DNA from: JANJTY01 sp038257155
GTDB lineage: Bacteria; Pseudomonadota; Gammaproteobacteria; Xanthomonadales; Xanthomonadaceae
Assembly: GCA_038257155.1 (NCBI GenBank)
Contig: JBBSJP010000056.1
Location: 1-30,045, forward strand
Reading direction: 5' to 3'
Length of the DNA stretch: 30,045 bases
Shown here: in pieces, positions 9,201 to 16,924 of the stretch
Layout: every line of letters begins with the position of its first letter
Position numbering within the stretch: position 1 is the stretch's first letter
The notes under the pieces: generated by a model
Told to the model about the DNA's origin: nothing
Database searches by the model: none
What the model saw: only the letters and a program-made list of their open reading frames with translations
Translations under genes and position numbers: made by a program

Positions 9201-9395
9201 CCAGGTACCTACCGCATCCGCGCGCATTACTTCGGCGATCGTCGGCAAAGCCTCACCGGGCCGGTGACCGTGCAGATCGAGTTCCAGGCCGGCTTCGGCA
9301 GCGGTCAGTCGGAAAGCCAGGCCATCACGCGACGCCTCGAAGGCGGTAGCGAGTGGATCGAGCTGGGCGAGTTCAAGGTGGGCGGCGGGTTCTGA
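6084..9395 (+). CDS. Exported VIT-VWA-TPR-DUF2135 protein
   Basis: A large envelope protein of 1103 residues. Residues 1-21 are a signal peptide; VAGC at 9-12 resembles a lipobox but sits unusually close to the N-terminus. A VIT domain occupies about 25-150 (vault/inter-alpha-trypsin type, with FVFPLGAGQTVSGYELEVEG). A VWA-like domain starts near 278 with an intact DASGS metal site at 282-286. A Pro-rich linker (about 710-770) contains LDRVEVSGT at 711-719. TPR-like helices follow at about 810-960. The C-terminal DUF2135/YfaP-type beta domain starts near 980 (MSWDADNTDIDLWVTDP). ATG 6084 is chosen over 6057 because CGGGAG at 6071-6076 precedes it by seven bases. The family is thought to mediate protein interactions in the periplasm or at the surface; no enzymatic role is visible. 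A truncated copy of its 5' end lies at 351-733. Confidence 0.85.
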   Translation: MIARISLFVAGCVLAGTLAAQAPPIRPQEPAIWIEPAPGQQPIRLASVDIQIQTIGFLARTRIELSFHNPNSRVMEGEFVFPLGAGQTVSGYELEVEGRMRQGVVVPKQTARVAFEDISRQQIDPGLAELTRGNVFRTRVYPIPANGNKRIALSFEQLMPADGDSYRYLLPLAFAQSVERFSVRAEAALGSGAPRDVSASPDGLLSFDRSGQAWIASIDRQNVQPQRELAFRIPKASSSADVLEAADPLEPAWRSVLAQVDSGRPAKLMAVQKPRRIALFFDASGSAAQRDLARERDALKAYLEGLGDVEVSLVAFRNAAEAPRRIAVRKGDAGALIEAIAALPLDGGSSYGAIDASLVPNADLILVLGDGLSNFGASEPAIKAGGPLLHVLHAAQQADHAALTRLARRGGGRVIDLLQLDADAAAASLARSEWQLLSSETVQGRCAEVLPASHASQDTQFGLSARCEGKAILRLRFGQAGGNSELRELRIGEAAPVQGQLAESVHRLHAQARIAELESVATPDVLAITELGTRYAVVTRHTSLLVLDRIEDYLRYRIEPKEEDLRTQYRARLPALPKQQPDNGKAQRIERLAQLWREFRTWHTTRHAWLETLLQPTADAEARAWGALTQAGTAEQRKRGAMGARESEQLRAQSQALAARWAKEGAEASARARWEREASDLMQRIDRLRGERLSFAPESADPGVTREGEQLDRVEVSGTSLASDAMRVDAMPAPPPPPASAPAEVLEASPMAIPVPQRSAAPASEARRREQVETDGGGAVSEDAPGATNTAAEPARIVLSGWNPDTPYLAAIRAAADPYQAYLAERKTHGDAPAFFLDAADFLRDQAKRPELALRVLSNIAELGVENTALTRVLAHRLMQWGEVELAVGQFEDALEQRAEEPQSYRDLALALARLPKPENLRAVELLWQVAAGEWHGRFPEIELIALHEINDLLASADEVTRNASLTLGIPAELIESLAVGLRVVMSWDADNTDIDLWVTDPAGEQTYYGQNRSKSGGHVSRDFTQGYGPEVYSIARPLPGTYRIRAHYFGDRRQSLTGPVTVQIEFQAGFGSGQSESQAITRRLEGGSEWIELGEFKVGGGF

Positions 9396-9429
9396 GCCGC
9401 TTGAATTACTGACCTCGAATACGGCTGAA

Positions 9430-9451
9430 GTAGGGCGGATCTTGATCCGCC
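9430..9451 (+). repeat. GTAG-headed REP-like hairpin
   Basis: GTAG at 9430-9433 is followed by a perfect 8-base stem, GGCGGATC (9434-9441) and GATCCGCC (9444-9451), with a TT loop. This is the same design as the pair at 167-236. It lies between two convergent genes, 35 bases after the VIT gene stop, where a hairpin can limit read-through or protect a 3' end. About 40 bases on, the sequence GTCGAAGGCGCACAGGGTTC and then CACCACGAACGG looks like part of another dispersed palindrome. Confidence 0.8.
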
Positions 9452-9590
9452 GCTGCCGGGCGATCGGCGTGCAGCTCTGTCGAAGGCGCACAGGGTTCTC
9501 ACCACGAACGGGGTTTTCGTAGATGAACTCGCGATAGCGAAACCAAGGGCGATTGCGCTCGCCTCCTGGCAGCCGCTTTGCCTCACGCAC

Positions 9591-12500
9591 TCAGTCCCGC
9601 TGTTCCAGCAGGTCAAGCAGCGCGTCAACGCGAAAGGCGCGGATCTCGTCGCCCAGGCGGCGGCCAAGTGTCTTGTCCTGCAGGCTGTCGGTCAGCACCA
9701 GCGCGGCGTCAACGTCGCCGCGCTCGAGGAGGTCGCGCAACTGGCTGACCTCATTAGGCGCCAGGCCTGCAAGCTGCTCGCGGTCCAGCGCGACCACTGT
9801 CTGACGCGCGTCCTCGCGCAGGAAGCGGAATGCCGAGTTGGCCTCGATCAACGCGAACAGACGGGACTCATGGAATGGTTTGGCGAGGAAATCATCAGCG
9901 CCGCAGGCCAGGATCTCGTCGCGCTCATGCTCGAAGGCGCTGGCGGTCAGTGCCAGGATCGGCGTGCGCGGCAGCCCTTGTTGTTGTTCACGCTGGCGGA
10001 TGCGACGGGTTGCCTCGCGCCCATCGAGCACCGGCATGCGCAGGTCCATCAGGATCAGCGCAACATCGCCGCTCTCCCAGATGCTGATCGCCTCCTCGCC
10101 ATTGGTCGCTTCCAGCACGCGCAGCCCGATGCTGCCGAGCAGTCGTACGATCAGCAGACGGTTCTCCAACAGGTCGTCGGCAACCAGGATTGCCTGATTG
10201 GCGGAATTGGCGGCCACGCCAATGACCCGGGCATGGTCAGGCTCGGTAGCGGCACTCTCGGCTTCCGGCAGCGCGACATCAAATGCGAAGCGACTGCCCT
10301 TGCCGGGTTCGCTGCTGACCGAGATATCGCCATCCATCAGGCGAACGATCTCGCGGGTGATGACCAGGCCAAGGCCGCTGCCTTCCTTGGACTGACGGCC
10401 GCTTTCGGTCTGCACAAAGGCTTCGAACAGGGTGGCCAGTTCCGCTTCGGCGATGCCTTCGCCGCTGTCCTCGATCACGAAATGCCCGCGCCCGGCCTGC
10501 CATCCCGCCTGCAGGCTCACCCGTCCCTCGTGGGTGAACTTGAGCGCATTGCCAAGCAGGTTGACCAGCACCTGTCGCAATCTGACCTCGTCGCCAAGCA
10601 CGGAAGCGGGCCAGTTCGGGTCGATGGTGATCTGCCACTGCAGGCCGGCACGCTCGGCGCGGGGTCGCAACATCGCCCCAACGGCATCGAACACGGCGCG
10701 CGGCGCGAACGGACGGCAATCAAGACTCAGGCGTCCCGCCTCGATCTTCGACAGCGACAGCACGTCGTTGATCAGGCCGAGCAGATGCTCGCCCGCTCGG
10801 CGAATGATGCCGAGGTGCTCGCGGTCCTCGCCACGTACCGCCGGGCTGCGGTTGAGCAATTGCGCGAAACCGATCACCGCGTTCAGCGGTGTTCGCAGCT
10901 CATGGCTCATTGTGGCAAGGAACACACTCTTGGCCGCATTGGCCTCGCTCAGCTGTGCAGTGCGCAGTCCGACCAGGGATTCGAGCTCGCGCTGGCGCTG
11001 GTGCAGGCCGCGGATTCGCAATCCCACGTAGGCAGCGATGGCTCCGATGGCAAACAGCACATACAGGGTATAGGCCCACCAGGTCTGCCAGGGCGGCGGC
11101 AGCACGCGGATCGCCAGATCCACGCCTTCCTCGGACCAGACGGCGTCCTTGTTGGCGGCGAGCACGCGCAGGCGATAGTCGCCGGCCGGCAGGTTGGTGT
11201 ACGTCACGGAACGGCGCTGTGCATCACCTTCGTTCCAGGACTCGTCCCAACCCTCGAGCTTCCAGCGATAACGAGCCGCAGCCGGTGCTGAAAAATGCAA
11301 GGCGGCGAAGCGGAAGCTGACGACTTTCTCGTGATGCGACAGCACCAATTCGCGGGTCGTGAGGATTGACTGGACGAGCTGATATTCAGTCCCTGAGACT
11401 TGGTCGCCTGCGCTGATCGGAACTGCTTGGTTCAGCACCTCGAAGCCCGTTAGCGCGACGCGCGGCGGTGTGGTATCCCGACCTACGGCGCGCGGGTCGA
11501 ACTGCAGCAGCCCGTTCGGGGTGCCAAACAGCAGCTCACCGTCTCTTGTTTGCCCGACCGCGTTCTGGTTGAACTCGTTGGAGGGCAGGCCGTCCTGTGT
11601 CGTGAAGGCCTGGAAGGTATGCGTATCGGGATCCAGCGCGACGATGCCTTCATTGGTGCTGATCCAGATCCGACCATCGGCGTCCTCGATCACGCCCATG
11701 ATCAGCTCGTTGGGCAGACCGTCGCGGATCCGGTAGTGACGCAGTGGCGCGCCTTCGGAATCACGTCGGAAGAGGCCCACGGTTGTGCCAATCCACAGGC
11801 GGTTCTTGCTGTCGAAGCGGGTCACCGAGATCTGCTGCGGTTCGAAAGGAAATGGATGCTCCACTACGCCCGCACCGTCCACGCGAGACAGACCGTTGTA
11901 ATAGGTACCCAGCCAGAGTTGGGCATCGGCATCTTCCGCCAGGGCGAATACCGCCGGGAAGTCCTGCTCCGATCCGATTCGCACGAAATCTCGCGTCGCA
12001 GCGCGCCACTGCACCACACCGGAGCCGGTGCCGATGACTACCGCGCCGGCACGAGTCTCCAGCAGTGAAAACACCCGGCTGGGAAGTGGGCCGCCAAGGT
12101 CCTCTTTCGCCCAGGATTCGAAACGGTTCGTCAGCGGATCATGGCGGGAGAGTCCGCGATTTCCGCCCAGCCAGACCTGCCCGCTTCGATCGACCAGGAT
12201 AGCCAGCACCTGGTTGCTTAGTAGTGCCTGCGGATCATCCGGATTGGCAGGGAAATTCCGCCATGTAGCCTTGGTCACGTCGTACAGCGCAGCGCCATTG
12301 TTTGTGCCAACCCAGAGGTTGCCGTGGTGATCGGCCTGCGTGGCCCAGATGTAATCGTCAGCCAGGCCATCGGGCGCGGCGCGAAACACGCGAAACCGGG
12401 CCGACGCGGGATCATGTCGCGCAGCGCCCTGGTCGCTACCTACCCAGAGAACGCCGCTTTGATCCTCATGGAGGGCGAGCAACTGGTTGGATGGCAGGCT

Positions 12501-13436
12501 GTTGCGATCAGCCATATCACTTCGAAAGTGATGGGTTTCACCACTGCTCGGGTCGTGCCAAAAAAGGCCGTTCGTTGTGGTGGCAATCCAGAGTTTGCCA
12601 TTGCGGTCGAACAGCATTGCCGACACTTCCGAGCCAGCGTGCAGACCTGCCAATGGTTTGAGTTCCTGCGTGTCCTGCTGCCGAACCAACAGACTGCCAT
12701 CTTCCGCACCCGCCCAAAGCCGCCCCGTCTCATCCAGCGCTGCGTAGTGGATACGTGATGCCTGAGTGTCGATCTGCTGCAGATTCCCGGCCGCGTCAAT
12801 GCGACTGAGTGAGCCCCGCCTACCGATCACCAAGACATCGCCGTGCCGGTCGCGCGCCAAGAATCGCACTGCACCTTCGGCGACGCGACGAAAACTGCCG
12901 TCACGCGGATCTAGGAGATCCAGTCCCGCAAAGTTTCCCACCAGAAGAGTGCCATCCGGGTTGGCCAGCAGGGCGAAGACGGCGTTGTGGTCCGGATCGT
13001 CCGAGCGCAACCAGGTGGTGAACTGCTCACTGCGTGGATCCCACCGGCTCACTCCACCTTGCCGGGTACCTACCCACACCTGCCCATCCGTGCCCCTCGC
13101 CAGGGCGGTGATCACGCCATTCTGCAGTCCTTGCGATGTGCCGTCAGGGCGGAAACGGCGAACCTCGTAGCCGTCGTAGCGGTTCAGGCCGTCCTGCGTG
13201 GCGATCCAGAGAAAGCCGGCCTCATCCTGAAGAAAGGCGGTGACATGGTTCATTGTCAGCCCGTCTTCCTGGCTGAGATTCTCGAATCGCAGCACTTGCG
13301 CGATCGCGAAACCGGCGCCTGCCCACAGCAGCAGCGCGAACAGCATGGTGAGAGCCAGTCGGGTTGATGCGCGGATCGGCTCGCGCCGTTTGACTGGCTC
13401 GCTGTTGGTCGTCGATGTCGCAGCGCGCCGCGGCAC
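9591..13436 (-). CDS. Beta-propeller hybrid histidine kinase
   Basis: A 1281-residue membrane sensor kinase. A signal anchor lies at about 28-47. Two-component-regulator propeller repeats (G-x-LWIAT/VGT-x-x-GL) form periplasmic propellers from about 50 to 690. They are followed by a Y_Y_Y domain (about 715-785) and a membrane helix (about 788-812). In the cytoplasm come HisKA with MSHELRTPLN (His845), a HATPase with NLLGNALKF, DSGEGI and GSGLGL (about 945-1055), and a receiver domain (about 1082-1200) with MDLRMPVLDG (Asp1131). A 70-residue helical tail ends the protein. There is no DNA-binding domain, so output must pass to a partner. The GGDEF response regulator gene ends 8 bases upstream, so the two are co-transcribed. 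The start is GTG 13436 without a strong ribosome binding site; ATG 13346 is an alternative. Its ligand is unknown. Confidence 0.9.
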   Translation of the reverse strand: MPRRAATSTTNSEPVKRREPIRASTRLALTMLFALLLWAGAGFAIAQVLRFENLSQEDGLTMNHVTAFLQDEAGFLWIATQDGLNRYDGYEVRRFRPDGTSQGLQNGVITALARGTDGQVWVGTRQGGVSRWDPRSEQFTTWLRSDDPDHNAVFALLANPDGTLLVGNFAGLDLLDPRDGSFRRVAEGAVRFLARDRHGDVLVIGRRGSLSRIDAAGNLQQIDTQASRIHYAALDETGRLWAGAEDGSLLVRQQDTQELKPLAGLHAGSEVSAMLFDRNGKLWIATTTNGLFWHDPSSGETHHFRSDMADRNSLPSNQLLALHEDQSGVLWVGSDQGAARHDPASARFRVFRAAPDGLADDYIWATQADHHGNLWVGTNNGAALYDVTKATWRNFPANPDDPQALLSNQVLAILVDRSGQVWLGGNRGLSRHDPLTNRFESWAKEDLGGPLPSRVFSLLETRAGAVVIGTGSGVVQWRAATRDFVRIGSEQDFPAVFALAEDADAQLWLGTYYNGLSRVDGAGVVEHPFPFEPQQISVTRFDSKNRLWIGTTVGLFRRDSEGAPLRHYRIRDGLPNELIMGVIEDADGRIWISTNEGIVALDPDTHTFQAFTTQDGLPSNEFNQNAVGQTRDGELLFGTPNGLLQFDPRAVGRDTTPPRVALTGFEVLNQAVPISAGDQVSGTEYQLVQSILTTRELVLSHHEKVVSFRFAALHFSAPAAARYRWKLEGWDESWNEGDAQRRSVTYTNLPAGDYRLRVLAANKDAVWSEEGVDLAIRVLPPPWQTWWAYTLYVLFAIGAIAAYVGLRIRGLHQRQRELESLVGLRTAQLSEANAAKSVFLATMSHELRTPLNAVIGFAQLLNRSPAVRGEDREHLGIIRRAGEHLLGLINDVLSLSKIEAGRLSLDCRPFAPRAVFDAVGAMLRPRAERAGLQWQITIDPNWPASVLGDEVRLRQVLVNLLGNALKFTHEGRVSLQAGWQAGRGHFVIEDSGEGIAEAELATLFEAFVQTESGRQSKEGSGLGLVITREIVRLMDGDISVSSEPGKGSRFAFDVALPEAESAATEPDHARVIGVAANSANQAILVADDLLENRLLIVRLLGSIGLRVLEATNGEEAISIWESGDVALILMDLRMPVLDGREATRRIRQREQQQGLPRTPILALTASAFEHERDEILACGADDFLAKPFHESRLFALIEANSAFRFLREDARQTVVALDREQLAGLAPNEVSQLRDLLERGDVDAALVLTDSLQDKTLGRRLGDEIRAFRVDALLDLLEQRD

Positions 13437-13444
13437 GGATTCGC

Positions 13445-14473
13445 TCAGTCGCCCACAATACGATTACGACCTGCATGCTTCGCCCGGTACAGTGCGGCGT
13501 CGGCGGTTGCAAGACAGTCTTCACTGCTCAGGCCCGTGGCTGGCCGGCCGACTGCGACGCCGATACTCACGGTGACCTTGCCGGTCGCCGCATCGGCATG
13601 CGGGATGTCCAATGCCTCGACTGCGGCGCGCAAGGCTTCGAGCATCTCCAGTGCGTCGGCAAGCTCGCAATGCGGCAGCAGCGCGATGAACTCCTCGCCG
13701 CCAAACCGCGCCAGCAGGTCGCGCGGTCGGCGCATGCGTGAAGCCATTGCCTTTGCCACGCGTTGCAGGCAATCGTCGACAGCGGCGTGGCCATAGCGGT
13801 CATTGAACTTCTTGAAGTGATCCACATCGATCATGGCGAGCGCGACCGGGTAGTCATCGCGCGCCGCGCCATTCCACTCTCGCGCCAGCGATTCCTCGCC
13901 ATTGCGGCGATTGGCGATGCCGGTCAGGGTGTCGAAGTAGGCCAGGCTCTCCAGCGCCAGACGGGATCGCTCCAGCTCGGTATTGGCCTGCAGCAAGGAA
14001 GCGTTCTTGCTTTCCAGTTCCTGGCGCAGGTGCAGGATGCGTAGATGGGTATCGACCCGGGCCAGCACTTCGGCAGCCTCGAACGGCTTGGAAACGTAGT
14101 CCACCGCGCCGGCTTCGAAGCCGCGAAGCTTGGCCGCCACATCGTCGTAGGCAGAGATGAAGATCACCGGCAGCCCGGCGCAGTCTGCGCGCGCCTGGAT
14201 GGCACGACAGACCGCGTAGCCATCGAGCTCGGGCATGTCGATGTCGAGCAGCACCAGATCCGGTAGTTCGCGCTCCAGAACCCGCAGCGCTCGCGCGCCG
14301 CTGTTCACCGCGCGCACCGCGTAGCCCGCGCCTTGCAGGATGCCGGCCAACAACTGCAGGTTGTGCGGGTTGTCATCGACTGCCAGCACGACGCCGCGGC
14401 ACCGCGTGTCCTTTGCATCCAGATGGGCCTGCAGCATCGACGGTCCCCGAACCGTGGAATTACTGGCGATCAT
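13445..14473 (-). CDS. REC-GGDEF response regulator (diguanylate cyclase)
   Basis: A 342-residue response regulator that makes cyclic-di-GMP from two GTP. The receiver domain (about 27-143) has the acidic pair Asp33/Asp34, phospho-acceptor Asp77 in LVLLDIDMP, and Lys129. A short coiled linker (about 145-175) leads to the GGDEF domain (about 178-342), whose active-site loop is GGEEF at 258-262. The inhibitory site RPRD (249-252) stands exactly five residues before it, so product inhibition should be intact. I chose ATG 14473; ATG 14437 has a better GGGGA site. The longer frame from 14554 would start inside a REP hairpin. The hybrid kinase gene follows after 8 bases and is the likely phosphodonor. 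Confidence 0.88.
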   Translation of the reverse strand: MIASNSTVRGPSMLQAHLDAKDTRCRGVVLAVDDNPHNLQLLAGILQGAGYAVRAVNSGARALRVLERELPDLVLLDIDMPELDGYAVCRAIQARADCAGLPVIFISAYDDVAAKLRGFEAGAVDYVSKPFEAAEVLARVDTHLRILHLRQELESKNASLLQANTELERSRLALESLAYFDTLTGIANRRNGEESLAREWNGAARDDYPVALAMIDVDHFKKFNDRYGHAAVDDCLQRVAKAMASRMRRPRDLLARFGGEEFIALLPHCELADALEMLEALRAAVEALDIPHADAATGKVTVSIGVAVGRPATGLSSEDCLATADAALYRAKHAGRNRIVGD

Positions 14474-14546
14474 AACCGGGTCGCTGTCGCTTCGAGAGAA
14501 AACGGCGCGCGGTGAGGCTGGAATCGCGCATGTGGGGGCGCGTGAT

Positions 14547-14571
14547 GTCGGCACGGGGGGTGCCGACCTAC
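14547..14571 (-). repeat. GTAG-headed REP-like hairpin overlapping the ndh stop codon
   Basis: On the minus strand the order is GTAG (14571-14568), GTCGGCAC, a CCCCC loop, then GTGCCGAC (ending at 14547). The stem is a perfect 8 bases. The TAG within GTAG is the in-frame stop codon of ndh (14570-14568). The element lies between ndh and the GGDEF gene and may separate their expression by attenuation or RNA protection; that effect is inferred. Confidence 0.85.
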
Positions 14572-15848
14572 GGGGTGGTGGGCGGCCCCGACGACGGCTT
14601 GCTGCCGCCCACGATGATTCGTGCGGTGCGCTGGTAGGTCCAGTAGGACCATGCCCAGTTGATCAGCACCACCAGCCGGTTGCGGAAGCCGATCAGGAAC
14701 ATGACGTGCGCTACCAGCCAGAACCACCAGGCCAGCAGGCCCGAAAAGCGCAGGCCACGCAGGTCGACAACCGCCGCCATCCGGCCGATCGTGGCGAGGT
14801 TGCCGTAGTCGACGTAGCGGAAAGGCTTTGAGGTTCGCCCGGTCATCCGGTCGCGCACGCAGCGCGCGACGTGGCGACCCATCTGCTTCGCGGCAGGCGC
14901 CACGCCGGGTACTGGATGACCATCCTGCATGACGGTCGCCAGGTCGCCAGCGACAAAAATTTCGGGATGCCCGGCAATGCTGAGGTCGGCCAGCACAGGC
15001 ACGCGGCCCGCGCGGTCCAGTGGCACGCCAAGTGCGCGACCCAGGGGCGAGGCGGCCACGCCTGCGGCCCACAACACGGTGCGGGCAGGCAACACCTGCT
15101 CGCCAAGACTCACGCCGTTCGCATCGATGCTGGTAATGGCCTGCCCGGTCAGCACGTCAACGCCAAGTCCAACCAATTGCCGACGTGCCGCTTCAGACAG
15201 GGCTTCCGGAAAACTGGCCAGGATGCGGGGACCCGCTTCGGCCAGGATCACCCGAGCGGCGGCGGGATCGATATTGCGGAACTCGTGGCGCAAGGTGTGC
15301 CGGGCGATTTCGGCCAGCGTGCCGGCCAACTCGACGCCCGTCGGGCCGCCGCCGACGATGACAAATCGCAGCCAGGCGGCACGCAGATCCGGATCGGGCT
15401 CAGCCTCGGCACGCTCGAAGGCGGTAAGAATCTGGCGGCGGATGGCGAAGGCGTCGTCCAGTGTCTTCAGCCCCGGCGCATGCCTCGCCCAGTCGTCATG
15501 ACCGAAATACGAGTGCCCGGCGCCGGTGGCAAGCAGCAGCATGTCGTAGTCGAGGGGCGCAGCCTGTGCCAGCAGCACTTTGCGCTGGGTCCGATCGATA
15601 TCGATGGCTTCACCCAGCAGGACCGTGACATTGGCCTGATGCCGCAGGATATGGCGCAGCGGAGCGGCAATATCGGGAGCCGACAGTCCAGCGGTGGCCA
15701 CCTGGTAGAGCAATGGCTGAAACAGGTGATGATTGCAGCGATCCACCAGGGTGATGCGCAACGCTGCCCTGGATAGGGCGCGCGCCGCCCACAGGCCGGC
15801 AAATCCGCCGCCGATGATCACCAGATGGGGCTGAGAAGGAATGTGCAT
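14568..15848 (-). CDS. ndh: Type II NADH:quinone oxidoreductase
   Basis: A 426-residue single-subunit NADH dehydrogenase (NDH-2) that moves electrons from NADH to quinone at the inner face of the membrane without pumping protons. The N-terminal Rossmann fold binds FAD (VIIGGGFAGLWAARAL at 10-25). A second dinucleotide fold, FVIVGGGPTGVELAGTLAE at about 163-181, binds NADH. The third FAD contact is FVAGDLA near 300, and APAAKQMG carries the family's A-x-x-K-Q quinone-site motif. Near the C-terminus, hydrophobic helices (about 366-395) suit membrane attachment. Length is normal for the family. The start ATG 15848 lacks a strong ribosome binding site. The stop codon is part of a REP element. Confidence 0.93.
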   Translation of the reverse strand: MHIPSQPHLVIIGGGFAGLWAARALSRAALRITLVDRCNHHLFQPLLYQVATAGLSAPDIAAPLRHILRHQANVTVLLGEAIDIDRTQRKVLLAQAAPLDYDMLLLATGAGHSYFGHDDWARHAPGLKTLDDAFAIRRQILTAFERAEAEPDPDLRAAWLRFVIVGGGPTGVELAGTLAEIARHTLRHEFRNIDPAAARVILAEAGPRILASFPEALSEAARRQLVGLGVDVLTGQAITSIDANGVSLGEQVLPARTVLWAAGVAASPLGRALGVPLDRAGRVPVLADLSIAGHPEIFVAGDLATVMQDGHPVPGVAPAAKQMGRHVARCVRDRMTGRTSKPFRYVDYGNLATIGRMAAVVDLRGLRFSGLLAWWFWLVAHVMFLIGFRNRLVVLINWAWSYWTYQRTARIIVGGSKPSSGPPTTP

Positions 15849-16076
15849 GGCTTGGCAGTATACGAGGCCGTGTGAGAGCGAGGCTCAACAGACTGGCCCT
15901 CGCAGCGCCTTTGTCCATGGAACCGCAGGCAGATTCCGCCGACGTCATTGGCTCCGCATCGTAATCGCAAGCCTTGGAACGATTCCGACCGCAGGGGAGT
16001 ACTCTTGATCAAACGGGGATCGCCTGGCCACGCGCTCCTCGCCGCAAATCTGTTACACGCATCAAGGGGAAGAATC

Positions 16077-16880
16077 ATGCCCACCAGCACCAAAACAAGC
16101 ACCAAGACAAGCCCCCGCAAGGCCACCCGCAAGCCCGTACCGGTGCCACCGACGTTTGCCGAAGTGATGTCCGAACTGGAGAAGTCCGGCTCTGAGCAGA
16201 CCCGCAAGACGTATGCGCGCCACGGTGTGGTGCAGCCGATGTTCGGGGTCTCGTTCGCGACCCTCAAGACGCTGATGAAGCGCATCGGTGTCGATCACGA
16301 GATGGCCCTGAAACTGTGGGATACGGACAACTTCGATGCGCGGAATCTTGCCGTGAAGATTGTCGATCCGGCACTGATGTCCGTGGCTCAGCTCGATGCC
16401 TGGGCGCTGGATCCGGGCGCACGAATGTGCAGTGGGTACGTGGCTCACGTAGCCGTCGAGGGACCGCACGCGCAAACCTGCGTGAAACGATGGTTGGCTT
16501 CGGCAAATGAAGTCAAGCGTTGCGTGGGTTGGGGTCTGGTTTGTGCGCTCGCCATGCGTAACGCCACGATGGAGGACGCCTGGTTTGCAAAGCAGCTTGG
16601 TGATATTGAAGCCTCCATACACAAGGCGCCCAATGCCGAGCGCGAGGCAATGAACCACGCGGTAATTGCCATTGGCAGCCGCAGCGTCGGCCTGCGCAAG
16701 GCAGCGATGGCTGCGGCGCAGCGCATTGGCAAGGTGGAAGTGGATCACGGCGACACCGCCTGCAAGACGCCGGACGCAGCCGCCTACATCGACAAGGTGT
16801 GGGGTCATTCGCAGGCGAAGGGTTTCGAAAGCCCAGCCGCCCAGGAGCGGAAACGGGAGTCAATGCGGACCCGGTGTTGA
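16077..16880 (+). CDS. AlkD-like HEAT-repeat DNA alkylation repair family protein
   Basis: A 267-residue all-helical protein of the DNA_alkylation (AlkD-like) HEAT-repeat family. True AlkD enzymes are DNA glycosylases that remove bulky or cationic alkylated purines. The first 24 residues are Lys/Thr/Pro-rich. The body starts TFAEVMSELEKSGSEQTRKT, and later carries IHKAPNAEREAMNHAVIAIG and the strongly subfamily-like VDHGDTACKTP near the C-terminus. I recall these segments from a branch common in Bacteroidetes and Proteobacteria. I cannot find the Trp and Asp pair used for catalysis in AlkD, so activity is uncertain. ATG 16077 is preceded by AAGGGGAAG at four bases; the frame is open upstream to 15948, but that part is unlikely to be translated. 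It converges with the protease gene, 44 bases away. Confidence 0.75.
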   Translation: MPTSTKTSTKTSPRKATRKPVPVPPTFAEVMSELEKSGSEQTRKTYARHGVVQPMFGVSFATLKTLMKRIGVDHEMALKLWDTDNFDARNLAVKIVDPALMSVAQLDAWALDPGARMCSGYVAHVAVEGPHAQTCVKRWLASANEVKRCVGWGLVCALAMRNATMEDAWFAKQLGDIEASIHKAPNAEREAMNHAVIAIGSRSVGLRKAAMAAAQRIGKVEVDHGDTACKTPDAAAYIDKVWGHSQAKGFESPAAQERKRESMRTRC

Positions 16881-16924
16881 AGGCAGGCGAACCTCAGCTC
16901 ATGCTGCGCCCTGGCGCCTTGGAC

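Noticed and set aside
9870..11291. Long plus-strand frame of 473 codons
   Set aside because: It lies entirely opposite the hybrid kinase, whose H, N, G and receiver motifs are unmistakable. It is a GC-bias shadow.
14871..15776. Plus-strand frame of 301 codons opposite ndh
   Set aside because: The minus strand encodes a complete NDH-2 with both dinucleotide-binding motifs.
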